Source: Moniliophthora roreri (lineage: Eukaryota; Basidiomycota; Agaricomycetes; Agaricales; Marasmiaceae). Taken from it: a stretch of 61,523 nt of DNA. Shown in pieces: positions 23,816-35,719 of this stretch; position 1 is the first letter of the stretch; each line of letters opens with the position of its first letter. The notes under the pieces are model-generated. The model searched no databases, had not been told where the DNA came from, and was given only the letters and a program-made list of their open reading frames with translations. The stretch spans positions 1 through 61,523 of the forward strand of contig LATX02000026.1 in assembly GCA_001466705.2 (NCBI GenBank), in the 5' to 3' direction. Both the position numbers and the translations under genes were made by a program.

Positions 23816-26800
23816 TCAATTTTTTGACGCTCTGCATTCCAATAGGATGTGTTCCATGGACTCAGTGGTCCCACAATTGGAGCAGATGGCTCTATCTTCA
23901 TACTCCAAGATATTCTTCCAGTATTCTCCAGTCCTGTGCGCACCATGGATTAGCTTGTAGTTGAAGTTCCATATATTTCACGAGATGGTTTTATTTCTTA
24001 GCAACTTCCATAATTGCTTCCTTGAGAGGTTTTTTCCCATTGCCTGTTTTATTGATTCAAGTGCTTTGTGGATGTTCTGTTCAGTTCTAGGGCATTCTCA
24101 GGCTTTCTGGTAGTGGTGGGACAGAGATTTTGTGACTTTGATGGCTGTGTACACATTAGCTTGTGTGATTTTGCTTAGTTTTGCATCCGAAAGGTGTAGC
24201 AGTTGGGGAATTGTCATGTCTATCAGGTCCAGTTGTGTTTTTTCTCAGCCTTCATTTGCTAACCAGTCCACAGTTTCGTTCCCAGGCACTCCTGAATGCC
24301 CTTTTACCCATTCAAGGGTAGTGAGGGCATTCCTTTCACGAAGCCTGGCAGCCAGCACCTGCTACAGCTGTGCATTCTCAACTCCAATGAAGCCTTTGTC
24401 CTTCCACTCTTGCAGGTGCTTGGTAACTCCATTTACTATGTACATTGAGTCCATTTTGATATTCAGGTCATAGGGCAGAATCTGTTCTAGGGCTTCTTTG
24501 ATGGCCAGCATCTCTTCAACTTGGTTTGACGGCATGAGCTCGCTTGGCACTTTAATTTCCCTATTATAGTCACTGTCAGGGCTAACGAAGATTCCAGCTC
24601 CAGCATTTGCATCTTCAAGACCGTTGTTAGTGCATGACCCATCTGTGTACACAGTGAGGTGGTTATGGTTTAGGTTGGGGAATATATGAGTGTCAGGCAG
24701 GTCTTCTATGCCAACTTCAGCTGTAAAAATTCTGAATGCATCTGCTAGTGTTCCTTGAGTGGTTATTTTAGGATTAAAAGGGTGACAGTCTTCTGAGGAG
24801 ATCTGCCAGCATAACTCACATGCTTCATAGTCTTCCAGTAGTTCTTCAGTGAGCAGGTTCCACTTGTCTGGTAATGCTGATAGCAGTCTCTTGGCCTGCA
24901 TAAAGCATGCATGCACATCAGAACAGTATCCACTGGTGTTGCTACGGGTTCACTGACATGGTCTGCACTTGCACTGTTTGTGACTCTTATGGTTTGGATT
25001 GTCCAGGTGTCGGGCTAGTCTTTCTGCATCACCAACAGTGCGCACTCTATGATTATTTTTTAGACAGGCATTTAGTTTGTTCCTTTTGTTGGAATACAAT
25101 GCTCTTGTAGCTGTAGACTTGGCATGGTACCACACTGGCATCTGCCATATAATATCTCGAGAGAACGCTAGCCCCTGAAGTTTAAGATTATGCTTTTTTG
25201 CAACTGCTAGCATCCTGCTGAGGTCCTTTGGCACATTCTGGGTGTTACTCTTCCATTGTTGGGTAAACTGGTTAATTCTTAGGTCTAGTAGGATAAGCTC
25301 ATCAGATTGAACAGCATTCAGCACTAGCAGGTGGTCCGCGATGTACGCCCAAAGCGGGTGTTTATCATTCAAGGATAAGTATGACTGGAGCCATGTAACT
25401 TCGATTGCTTCATTGCATGCAGGTATGTCAAGCAAATTCTTCCCTCTCTCATGGGCAGGTGCATATAGTGTTTCTTTGTTAATTGTTCTTCTATTTTTTC
25501 CAGCCCACAGGAAGTTGTGAAGATGTTTTTCAACTTTTGCCTCAACACTGGCTGGCATTCCTTGAACCTTCGTTAGGTACTGTGTCATGCCTCCTACTAT
25601 CATTTGGATTATGAGCTGGCGTCCTTCCATTGTAGGTCTTCTGTGCTCCCAGCATTTCAGTGCCACATCAATTTTTTCAAGGGCATGTGACCAGACACTC
25701 ACTTGGTCAACATTATTTCTGACCCAGCCACCAAGAATCCTGGCTGCTTCACCATCTGGTTTTATCTTAATGTGTTCTTCCAGTGGTATCCCTACCAGAG
25801 TACCATCAATCCTTCTGTTGATTAGCACATCATTACAGTACGAGGGCTTTCCATATGGTATTATCTCTGTCTTGCTGATATTGAACTTGGCTCCTGAAAT
25901 CTGGCACCATTCTGCCAGTATACTCTGGAGTTCTTCCCAACTATCATCAGCTGAAAGGTATACAGTTGTATCATCTGCAAAAAGGGTGCAAATTAGTTGC
26001 TTTTGTGGGGCCCCCAGTGAAGTCATATCGAAACCCTTTAATGTTGATTCTCTTAGTGCCTCTGCCAGCGGTTCTATAGCCAGGTCGAAGAGCAGGCAAG
26101 ATAGAGGGTCACTCTGGTGTACTCTCTGCACCACCTTAAATGGTGATGTGCTCTTGACTCCATTTATCATGACGCAGGTGTGTGCATCTTCATACAATGT
26201 GTGGACTGTCAATATAAATTGTTCAGAGATGTTGAAGCTTCCAAGAGCCCTCCATAGGTAGTCGTGCTCGATTTTGTCATATGCTTTTTCTTGGTCCAGT
26301 GCTACTATAACACCATTTTGTTCCACTGCTTCACCATATTCTATAACTCTTTTTGCAAGCCATATGTGGTCATAAATGTGTCTACCAGGGACAAATCCTG
26401 CCTGGTCTGGGTGTATAAGCTTAGGTGCTGCTTTTGCTAGTTTAACTGTGAGGGCTTTTGTGAAGACTTTATAGTCTGAGTTGAGCAGTGAAATAGGCCG
26501 GTAGTTGGCAATATCAGCGCATTCCCCCTTTTTGTATAGGGGGCACATCCAGCTTTCAGCGAAAGTGGTTCCTTTTATTTTCCCAAACCTTTCAATGTCA
26601 TTGTATAGCATTTGTAATGCTCCAATTATGTCAAAGGATAGTCTTTCAGCTTTAGTCTCTGTCTCATATCGTGACTGCAAAGCCTTCCATACTTCATAGG
26701 GTATTCCATCAAGACCAGGTGCTTTTCCATTAGCTGAGAGACGGAGTGCTTCTATCACTTCGTCTCTTGAGAGGTCAGCCATACCTTGGGAATGTTGTAT

Positions 26801-28701
26801 GTATCCTGGGTGCAGCTGATCATCTATGCCACTTGCTGGCGCACCGTGAGCATACTTCGTTAGTCGTTGTATGACATCGCGTGGTTTCTTTTCTTTGTTT
26901 ATTCGGGACCAGTATTTACTTATTACCTCGCCCTCCAGCCGATTCTTGGCTTGTGACGACAGCTGTGCTGCATTGTGTTGCTTGGTCTCAAGTTCCACTA
27001 GCTTTTGATAGAATACAGCCTTGGAAAGGGCACATTCTTCATCATCCAGGGTGGGGNATATTCTTGTTTTGAAGGCTTCCCAGAGGCATTGCGGGTTCAG
27101 TTCATCTGTCTGTGTAGCCATGTGTTGGTGCTGTTCCATATTGTGAATAACCTTTATTCCTTCTGACCGGATAAAATCAACTAGCTCCTGGTCACTGTTA
27201 ATGTGCATTGGCCACACCCACCTGCCTCTCCCTATTTCAGGAGAATCTATGTCCGATACCTTCACTGTGACTAGTCGGTGGTCGGTTCTGATTCCTACTG
27301 TCTTGATCTGCCACTGATACGTGGCAGGGAATAGCTCATGTGAGACATATATCCTGTCAATCCGAGACTTTGGGGTGGTGTGGCTTGGTTTTTGTGGGTA
27401 GGTGTAGGCGATAGTGTTGGGGTGGGTTTCACGCCACCTATCAACCATTCCCAGTCCAGTTTTGAGNCACTTGCAGGGTCGTTGTGCATTGGGAAGCGGT
27501 CAATAGGATCTTCCACTAAGTTAAAATCTCCTCCAAATATGTCCGGTCTACGGACACCAGGATGGTCATTAAACCACCTTGTAATGTCTGCCCACAGGTC
27601 CTTATTTGCTGTTCAGTTGTTTGGAGCATATATTCCAAGTATTGATATTGGCTTGTCATCTCTGCTTTGTATTTCTACCAACAAGGCATGTCCGGGCACA
27701 ATATCCCATGCTTTTACAACTTCAGTGTTTACATAGTCCCTGTTTAGAACATTGGCTACACCCTTTTCACTTGTCGGTCGTGTCGGGTGGGATGAATACC
27801 AGATTTCAAACTGACTGTGATACACTCTTTGTACCTGTAAGTATCGTTCGTCGTCAAGGTGGGTTTCACCAACGATTAGCACCCCTATCCGGTTCTCATT
27901 TATCACTTTATTTAGGTCCCACCATTTATTTTTCGGGTGGTAGAAGCTTGGGTTTCCGACCCCATTTATATTGAGTGCGCCCACTGTAAATGAGGCTTTG
28001 AGGTTTTTACAGCTTGATGTATTTGCTTGTGGTCTTGGCTGGCTTTGTGTCATCTCTTGCTGGGGCTGCGTGTCCCAGTGAATCGGTTCATTTTCACTGT
28101 CATTAAGAATCTGATTTAACAGTTCAATAGCTTCGTCTATAGGGTCTGGCTGCCCACTTATTGCCGGATCCTGATCCTCTGGGACCGTTTCCTGGGACCG
28201 CTCAATGCGAGCACTCAGCAGCGTTCTTGCTGCTTGCGTGAGCCTGGGGTTCAGTCCTTGACTCTGGGTTCTCTCGTCAGGAGTACCCGGCAGTTCAGTC
28301 GCCCTTCTCTGATTCATAGAGGCTGACTGTTGCTCAGGAACAGTACGCGCTTCAAGCGCCACATGTCTACTCATAGTAGTTGGCCACTCCTCAGGAGCTG
28401 GCTGTGCTTCAGGCACATGCAGTCTAGCACTGCTAGCATTGTGCCATTCCTCATGAACGGGGTGCACATTCAGGCGCATAGGGCGTTCCAAACACCCTGG
28501 ACCCTCCCAGCCTATGCTGTCCCTGGTTTGTTGATGCCCGAGGGGGGAGGCATCTTCACCTCGAGCATTGGCTATAGTAGTACTTGTGTCCATGGAACCT
28601 GTAGCCGATAAACTGTTAGTTGCACCCATTGAAATAAAATCACCTCTGTAGTTTGTAGTCGCAGTGTGGAATCGGTACCTAGTCTCGCGACAACTAGGCA
28701 C
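23816..28701 (-). pseudogene. LINE ORF2: endonuclease, reverse transcriptase, RNase H, zinc motif
   Basis: The frame starts at or after 28701 (ATG at 28629, MGATNS). An APE-type endonuclease follows: VGALNINGVG (~28000), VGETHLDDE (~27865), GGDFNLVED (~27530), SRIDRIYVS (~27350), TDHRLVTVKV (~27285). Reverse transcriptase motifs are YKKGECADIANYRPISLL (~26530), ALDQEKAYDKIEHDYLW (~26310), DPLSCLLFDLA (~26110) and FADDT (~25985). RNase H has TVYTDGS (~24655), EMLAIKEAL and MDSMYIVNG (~24450), and HSGVPGNE (~24300). The C-terminal zinc motif is CSNCGTTESMEHILLEC (~23885-23835). In-frame stops include 27613, 24950, 24362 and ~24246, mostly TGA for CGA. A frame change coincides with the N at 27467, and another N is at 27057, so part of the damage may be sequencing error. 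It matches the Tad/R1-like architecture of fungal LINEs. Confidence 0.9.
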
Positions 28702-28899
28702 TTTATCCAGTTTTGTGCTTGTCTGCCGTCAGGGGCTCAGTCCTCTGGGGGACCTCACATGCCAACAGACTTGCCAGGGCTGCTGGCCAGCAGGCACCTC
28801 CTAAATAGGACTGCTGTTGGCGGAGGGAGCATTGTAGTGCAATGCTTTGTGCTACGACACTCCCCTAATCTTGATGGCTTCCTGTCTCGAGGTTTTGCA

Positions 28900-31193
28900 T
28901 AGCCTTGATCAGTAAATTAGACCATCAAGGGGTGTGCACAGGCTTTGCGACTTCTTCTAGCCCCAGAGCTAGGCAGTAGTGTAATCTTAGCGGGTCACAG
29001 ACTTCTATGGTATAAGGCATGTTGGNTGAGGATATTCTGTTGTTTCTCATAGTCACAGGTGATAGGGTGGGCAGTGACTAGCCAGTCAGGCTCTGATTTC
29101 GGGTCTTCTGCATCCCAGATGAAGGTGGCATTGACAGTGGAGAGGAACTCTAGTGCACGTTCCTGTACATTACTCGTTTTTGACAGGGTTGCAGCCTGTA
29201 TGAGGGAGAAGAACTCTGGCTTTTGCCATGCAGCAACAGCAATTCCATAGCACAGGTCATCTAGGACTTCCTCTGAGCCTATCTCATGAGAGCTTCATGC
29301 TAGCCCCACTGTCCAGAACTGACAATCAGGGTTGGGGGCGAGGGTGTGGAATGTGCAGATCTCGTCAAAGCTGTGTGTTTGACCTGCCAGGACCATTTCT
29401 CTCATCTTGGCATCCTTGATTCGAGCATAGAAGAACTGTGGGGGAGAGAACTTATTCTCAACACTGAGTGCTAGATTGCACAGGTCTGCACGTAGAACCT
29501 CAATAGTCCCTTGGCCTAGGAGTAGCAGCTTTTCAGCAATGTGCACGCAGATATTCGTGATGGAAGAGAGGAGCAGGGTGCTGGTGTTGAACGGGAAGAT
29601 GAGAATGATGTCATCACTTTCTTCCATAATATGCTTTTGTTGGTCTGGGCGGACATTCTTAAGGAGATGTTCCACCTCTCAAATGACTCATGGGTACTGG
29701 CCAGTGTTTTGGGTGGCAGCAGCAAAAAAGGGAAAGAATTTCTCCCCCCTAATTCTGTCATAGTCAATTGCAGGAACAAAGCCATAGGGGGAGTTGTTGC
29801 TATCTTTGACAGCTAGTGCCTTCCAGGATTCCACACTTTCCAGGTATATCACTGCCTGTTCAGCAACTCTCAATGCCTTCAGCATGGACTTCCCTGATTT
29901 TGGGGACTTGTCTTGTTCATTCATGCTGGTGTCAGTGCCTGTTTGTGGGTGACAATATATAAATGGGTTTTCCTCAGGAAAGTTTGTCATCGTTGTGGGC
30001 CTAGCGTGTGGGGCAGTGCAATCGGGGGTGGACGTAATCCTCGAAAATGCGGTGGCGTGAAGGTTCACTGCCTGAACAGGCATCTGAGCTGAGGGTATTC
30101 TGCGAGTTTCTGGAGTCTTGGGTACTCAGTCAACTCTGGGCCAACTGCTATCATATCTCACTACATACAAGGTGTTCTTTTAACATGGTATTCTGATTGA
30201 GAAAACACTTAATCTTCTTTCAAAGAGAATTCTTATAAAAACATATATAAATTCTAAATTTCAATTGTGTCCTCTCAACAAGAATATGTCTGGAGAATAC
30301 TAAATTTTCACCAGCAAAAGATATAGAATTTTCAAATTCTGAGAGTTAATAAATAATACAATATATTAGAATAATTTCCATGCTGAGAAAATATTAAATT
30401 TTCTCTAGTTGAAAATGCTCAGAAAATGCTAATAAGATAAGATAAAAATTCCACATTTTCTATTGTGGGAAAGTCAGAGAAAACACTAGGAAAACACTAG
30501 GAAAATGGTAGGAAAATCATGTGAAAACACTATATTTTAAAGCAGTTCTTAGATAGTTTTCATATAGTTTTCCTTTTGTATTTATCATGTTTCCTTTGAT
30601 ATAAAATTCAAAATCTTATATTTATTTTCTAAATGTTTTCTCAGTATTTTATAAGGCAGAAAATTTAGTATATCTATAATTAGAAAATTAAAGGATAATT
30701 CTATAATTTCATTATCATAAAATTATCAAAAAACATAGACTCTTCTGGAAATTAAAATCCAGAGTATGCTTGCTGTTTTCAATATGTGATGATAACTTGA
30801 AACTAATAGAATTTTCTGAGTGTTGTCTGGAAGCAAATATATAGCAGTATTCTGAGTGTATTTCCTTTGTATTAATAGCATAGAAAGAACACCTCATACG
30901 TAGTGTCTCCGTCGCGCGAGCTTGCGAGGCAAGTGTTGGGACGTCCCAGATTCGCTCTGGCTGCCATCATTGTCTGATATGTGACCTTTCTCTGCTGAGA
31001 GGGAACCCTGTGAGTGCTGTTTACATGAGGGAGAAGTCATGTCAAGCATCAGATGGTTCCGTACTCTGGTTCTGTGTGTTCGCAGCTCATTGTCAGAGGA
31101 CCTGTTGGGTGTGTGTCGACAGATGCCGAGGACTCGTTGCTGGCACTCTGAGCACCACTCCAGGTGCAGGTCTTTGTCGTCCAGCTCCATCAT
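28900..31193 (-). pseudogene. LINE ORF1-like region, interrupted
   Basis: On the minus strand, open pieces lie end to end ahead of ORF2: 30894-31193 (starting MMELDDKDLHLEWCSEC), 29688-30083 (with NNSPYGFVPAIDYDRIRGE), 29295-29675 (with HIMEESDDIILIFPF) and fragments down to ~28900. When the AT-rich insertion 30170-30894 is removed, a single frame reads through the junction (TTYVVRYDSSWPR), which supports one original protein. I see a CX2C pair but no certain zinc knuckle or RRM, so only position supports the ORF1 label. An N at 29026 lies in the region. Stops include TGA and TAG. Confidence 0.55.
30170..30894. mobile_element. AT-rich TIR element (725 bp) inserted in LINE ORF1
   Basis: The ends AGGTGTTCTTT and AAAGAACACCT are an 11-bp perfect inverted repeat. 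Flanks are CATACA (30164-30169) and CATACG (30895-30900), a 6-bp duplication with one CpG-type difference. Removing the element restores a continuous ORF1 frame. The interior is extremely AT-rich with repeated GAAAAT/ATTTTC-type words and no coding capacity, so it is a non-autonomous element. Its superfamily is unclear. Confidence 0.7.
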
Positions 31194-32113
31194 GGTGATG
31201 ACCGGGCCTTCTGTGACCGTATCCTGGCCATGGGATGTTACGAACTTTCTCCTTTTTCTTCTTTTCTCTCTGTAGTACTACCTATGCTTCTCATTACCCT
31301 CGGACTTCTCCACCTTCCTAGCCCCCTTCTCCTTCTCATACCTATGCTTCCCTTTACCTCCGGACTCCTCCACCTTCCCCATCCCCATTTACTTATCCCT
31401 TTGTACAGTATTACTCATATCCCGACAGCTTCGGGAAACCTTAGACATTCACCGAACTCATCGGCTATACATATATAGGTAGCTCTAGCTCGGTTGTAAC
31501 GTATTTAAGCGCTCGAGCAGAGGCATTAAGTCTCTAGCTTGACCTGGTTTATCTTATACTTGTGTCAACGCCAGCATTGAAGGATCTCTGAACTTCAGCA
31601 ACCGCTGAACGAACTTAAACTTGAACTTGAAAACTACTTCTGCGAAGGAGACTCTTCATTGGAGTTGGTTGAAGTTGACGTTGCTGCGCAAGTAACGTAA
31701 CATGGGAAGGCACACGTCAGAACTATACAGTTGAATTTTAAGGTTTCAGCCACCTGCAGCAGCCAATGAGGGCTTGGCACGATTGGATGTGTTGCCTTTG
31801 TGGGCTGCATGCCATGCTGCCCCCAGGGATCAAGGTCTTTAAGCATTTTGACTTGCATAATAGGGTAGAAGTGACAGATATGCTTCAGTGGCTTGAATTC
31901 ACTAAGCCAGACTCATACTTACCAAGTCGTGCACCAGCTCATGTAGTGCAGGATGCTCAAGTCCCTTCCTTCTCTCAGAAGGCCCCACAGGTGACTCGAG
32001 TTATGTGGGAAGGATGTACTCGACTCATCCTGGTGTTATTAGGCACCTTTCGCTGGCTCAGGCAGCGGGAGGGGCTCTCGCCTGCCAGCACACCAATTTT
32101 GATGGTGGTGGTA
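31127..32113. repeat. 987-bp direct repeat, copy 1 (joined to copy 2 by a single N)
   Basis: This stretch is nearly identical to 32115-33101; I noticed one substitution, at ~32078 against ~33066. The copies are separated only by the N at 32114. Both contain the same solo LTR with the same target duplication. A recent tandem duplication or an assembly join of two overlapping contigs would look the same, and the N favours the latter. Confidence 0.9.
31236..31702. mobile_element. Solo LTR (467 bp), copy 1
   Basis: It begins TGTTACG and ends CGTAACA, a 7-bp inverted repeat, and is flanked by TGGGA on both sides (31231-31235 and 31703-31707). A 5-bp duplication with TG...CA ends and no internal genes is the mark of a solo LTR. 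It lies inside the 5' part of the LINE, so it inserted after the LINE. A degenerate relative is at 42004-42345. Confidence 0.88.
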
Positions 32114-32114
32114 N

Positions 32115-33101
32115 CGAGGACTCGTTGCTGGCACTCTGAGCACCACTCCAGGTGCAGGTCTTTGTCGTCCAGCTCCATCATGGTGATGACCGGGCCTTCT
32201 GTGACCGTATCCTGGCCATGGGATGTTACGAACTTTCTCCTTTTTCTTCTTTTCTCTCTGTAGTACTACCTATGCTTCTCATTACCCTCGGACTTCTCCA
32301 CCTTCCTAGCCCCCTTCTCCTTCTCATACCTATGCTTCCCTTTACCTCCGGACTCCTCCACCTTCCCCATCCCCATTTACTTATCCCTTTGTACAGTATT
32401 ACTCATATCCCGACAGCTTCGGGAAACCTTAGACATTCACCGAACTCATCGGCTATACATATATAGGTAGCTCTAGCTCGGTTGTAACGTATTTAAGCGC
32501 TCGAGCAGAGGCATTAAGTCTCTAGCTTGACCTGGTTTATCTTATACTTGTGTCAACGCCAGCATTGAAGGATCTCTGAACTTCAGCAACCGCTGAACGA
32601 ACTTAAACTTGAACTTGAAAACTACTTCTGCGAAGGAGACTCTTCATTGGAGTTGGTTGAAGTTGACGTTGCTGCGCAAGTAACGTAACATGGGAAGGCA
32701 CACGTCAGAACTATACAGTTGAATTTTAAGGTTTCAGCCACCTGCAGCAGCCAATGAGGGCTTGGCACGATTGGATGTGTTGCCTTTGTGGGCTGCATGC
32801 CATGCTGCCCCCAGGGATCAAGGTCTTTAAGCATTTTGACTTGCATAATAGGGTAGAAGTGACAGATATGCTTCAGTGGCTTGAATTCACTAAGCCAGAC
32901 TCATACTTACCAAGTCGTGCACCAGCTCATGTAGTGCAGGATGCTCAAGTCCCTTCCTTCTCTCAGAAGGCCCCACAGGTGACTCGAGTTATGTGGGAAG
33001 GATGTACTCGACTCATCCTGGTGTTATTAGGCACCTTTCGCTGGCTCAGGCAGCGGGAGGGGCTCTTGCCTGCCAGCACACCAATTTTGATGGTGGTGGT
33101 A
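32115..33101. repeat. 987-bp direct repeat, copy 2
   Basis: This is a near-identical copy of 31127-32113, starting right after the N at 32114. It continues directly into the outer end of the LINE, so if one copy is an artefact this is the copy with the natural right-hand junction. Confidence 0.9.
32224..32690. mobile_element. Solo LTR (467 bp), copy 2
   Basis: Same element and same TGGGA duplication (32219-32223 and 32691-32695) as copy 1. Since two independent insertions would not share the target, this copy arose by duplication of the segment or by misassembly. Confidence 0.88.
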
Positions 33102-33580
33102 AGAGGTCACGTTTCCCCCCACATGTGACACTCGTCCCCGCAGTCAACTATACTGTACCTCGGTCCTTGCCAGCTTTCTTTCCTTCCCCTTCCTTCCCCG
33201 CCCGGCATCGTCCCCCACTTTATCCCATGACTTCTACAACACCTCTCCTCAGCCGTTCCCTCTTCCTGCCTTCAGTCAGGTCCTTGGTGGTTTACATGTG
33301 GCAGCAAGAGACGAGCCTCGATGATAGGGATTTGTAGAGGGTGCTCAGGCATAGGACGTAGGTATGTTATCATGATGTCTGACGTGCCCTTGGATCTAAT
33401 TGAACCACAATGACTTTAGAATTGTTAGATTGAACTTACCAGAAGTACCCAATTACCCCCAGACAGCAGCTGAACACTCCTACTCTGTAAATGTGCTCTG
33501 TACTCTACATATACATGTATAGTACCTAGATACCACATTCAACCATGTAGTAGTCCTTTGCTTACCAAATTTTATACTTA

Positions 33581-33681
33581 AAAGAATGTCAGTATTTAAA
33601 CGCCGTTGTATGTATCTGGTTTCCCCAGTGTTTAAATGCCCGAGACGTCAACGACGTTAAATATTTAAAAAATTGGCATCC
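33581..33681 (-). repeat. Right terminal inverted repeat of the TIR element
   Basis: Its reverse complement matches 22510-22612. It retains more CpGs than the left end. The following base opens the block X copy B region. Confidence 0.65.
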
Positions 33682-33799
33682 GGCACCTGTAAGAAATCCT
33701 AACTCAGCGTTGAAGTATTACCTTGAGAAGATGATCAACAAACCAGCGAGAAACTGTTAGTCTCGAAACCCCGAAATTCGTGACACTTAATGCCTCTAT

Positions 33800-34880
33800 A
33801 GAGACGCTTTTGGAACAGGCGATTAGTGAAATTTGGCGGACGACTCGGTACAGATCTTACCGGTAAGACATGAGCGCGAGTGGTAAAGTCCTGTATATAT
33901 GTGAGAGAAACATGGTATACCAGGTTGGAGACCGTGTTAATGTAGAGAATCTTGCGGAGGAATTTTGGGCTGAATTGATACAGTGACGTTAGATCAAGGT
34001 AGCATGACAGGATGAGGAATAGACAAACGGTGCTTCTGGACTGCGTTAGGTTGACATCCTTGGTAATCGGGCCGTGGTTTTAGAGAAAAAACGATGTGTG
34101 ATACTGTGGACATAAGACATGGGTTTCGCTCCGATATACCAAAGGGCATGAGACGTACCAGCCACTCCGAATTATTGGTAGTGAGCTTCTATACGCATCG
34201 GATTCCATCCGATCTGGGAATGTTTTGCACCAGCAGCGAGGGAAAGGCTGTAGTCGGAATCCACTACGTTATTCCGTCAGCATTTCTTCACGTCTTCAAG
34301 AGTAATGAGTCATGCGTACCATAGGAGACACGGGAGCATTCAAGTGGAAATGAGAGCAGGTGTTAGCAACGCCAAAGAACATGGGCATGAAAGCCACGCA
34401 CGAGAGCAGCATATCGTAGTCGACCATACGAGTATCAGGTTAGGCCAATAAATTCAAAATCACCCCGTTCATATCCCCCGCTCAGTCGCCGATACTCCGC
34501 GCGAAAATACTTCTCGAGACCTCGCCCTAAAATTTCCATTCATCCGCCAGTCAATCAAGAGCCCATACACGATAAGGTCAGAAACGTACCAAAATAAACC
34601 CTAGCTCAAAGTTTCCATTTTATATGTCCTCCCGGACCATCTACGACTCGTCTTGATGACCGTGGTGAAGCAGACTTTGGGCGAAAAATGTCTTTGTTTG
34701 GTTACTGGCCGGGGGTCTGAGAGACTAATCATAGTTATGAGGAACAGAGAGTGCCGGAGATGGGATAGTGTGGGTCTTGAGCTGCTGCTCGAGGGAGAAG
34801 CCATTCGACTTCGTCGACGTCAAGTGCAAGGAAGCATCACGCGTGAACCGATGGTGATATCAACTGCGCCCAGGCGCCAT
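33800..34880 (-). pseudogene. Block X relic, copy B
   Basis: The stretch aligns discontinuously with 54700-55740; the part 34560-34880 matches 55440-55760, including the open piece beginning MASPSSSSSRP (34601-34804, minus). Many stops interrupt it. It is more diverged than copy A, and its left edge is close to the end of the TIR element. Function unknown. Confidence 0.4.
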
Positions 34881-35004
34881 GGCTTTGCTTTTCACGAGTC
34901 CGAGTTTTAACGAGAATTCGTCTTTTTGGTGCCCCGTTACACCCTTTTCGGCAATTCTATCGGATGGGAAAGTGATGACTTATCTGCTTGCTTCCATGAT
35001 CGTT

Positions 35005-35665
35005 GGCGGCGCTGGGTGCATTGGAGGTAGTGAGACGTTGCCAAATGCACTTGAATGGCTCGAAATGATCAGCTCAGTCGGGGAGGTTTCAGGTGTATTG
35101 GGAAAGGTACGAGTCCCATTTCTACGGTTTTCGCATCATTATTAGCATGAATCAGAGTGAGCAAAGCGTAAAACGTACTTCGTCAGGACATTCACCAAAG
35201 ATACAGTTGAGCTACCAATCGCATATGACGAGGAATGGTGCGTATCCGGCGGAAAGTCCATGTCGGCCAACCTTCACCGTCCGAGATCGAGGCGTTTGTA
35301 GATGTTGATCCACGACGGTATGCGACATAGGAGTGCGATAGCGAGTGTTAATACGAATGTACGCTGATGCAGCAGAGAATCGGAAAGCGCCCTCGTTGAG
35401 TTTTGGGTATCGAAAGGAGGGTAAATAACAGGGGATTGTTATGGCAGCAAAGATCTGCCTCTTTGCAAGCGCCGGGTGCAATATGATGACTAGGAACAGC
35501 GTAGATCCAATACCACCGATGGAAACAATGCAAAATGTCGATGGCGCGTAGGAAAGTTGTCGGAAGGGACGAAAGTAAGGGATAGGGACAAAGTGCGCCC
35601 TTTGAAGGTGCAGGTGACGGGGTCAAATTGGGTATTCAAGGTGCCAAAAATGTCGCCAGAATTTT
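35005..35665 (-). pseudogene. DUF4203/TM198-like gene relic, copy B1
   Basis: It matches exon 2 and the start of exon 3 of the intact gene (~52707-53400). Pieces such as FSAASA, HPALAKRQIFAAITIP and PAPSKG are recognisable but lie in different frames, so indels have destroyed it. CpG content is normal, unlike the relics at 7.1-7.9 and 41.9-42.6 kb. It lies between block X and block A, so units have been rearranged here. Confidence 0.75.
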
Positions 35666-35719
35666 GAGAAAATGGACTCTGATTGTCCATTTGCAGCAAA
35701 AAATGGAGCTAGTCCCGGA

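Larger units (their letters stand above)
23383..33119 (-). mobile_element. LINE (non-LTR retrotransposon) with poly-A tail and 14-bp target duplication
   Basis: On the minus strand this element ends in A18 (T18 at 23383-23400 on the plus strand). The 14-bp sequence CACATGTGACACTC lies immediately outside both ends (23369-23382 and 33120-33133), a typical variable-length LINE target duplication. It encodes an ORF2 with endonuclease, reverse transcriptase, RNase H and a C-terminal zinc motif (23816-28701) and ORF1-like pieces upstream (28900-31193). It is interrupted by an AT-rich TIR element (30170-30894) and a solo LTR, and part of its 5' region is repeated around an N. Stops throughout mean it is inactive. 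The exact 5' end rests on the target duplication. Confidence 0.85.
22510..33681. mobile_element. TIR element (~1.4 kb without its nested LINE), transposase not seen
   Basis: The two ends are inverted repeats. 22510-22612 matches the reverse complement of 33581-33681, beginning GGATGCC and running through AAATATTTAAC and TCTCGGGCATTTAAAC. ATTTAAAC-type subterminal motifs recur near 22525, 22553, 22590, 22606 and 22640 on the left, and 33594, 33632 and 33658 on the right. After removing the LINE (23383-33119 and one target copy) the element is about 1.42 kb, with no transposase. I found no convincing target duplication outside the ends, so superfamily is open. Two separate inverted copies of one repeat are the alternative. 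Confidence 0.55.

Noticed and set aside
25587..26261. 224-codon plus-strand frame
   Set aside because: It is antisense to the LINE reverse transcriptase, whose motifs are on the minus strand.
31766..32263. 165-codon plus-strand frame in the duplicated LINE 5' region
   Set aside because: It crosses the N at 32114 and the repeat join, so part of it is probably an assembly product; no motif was recognised.
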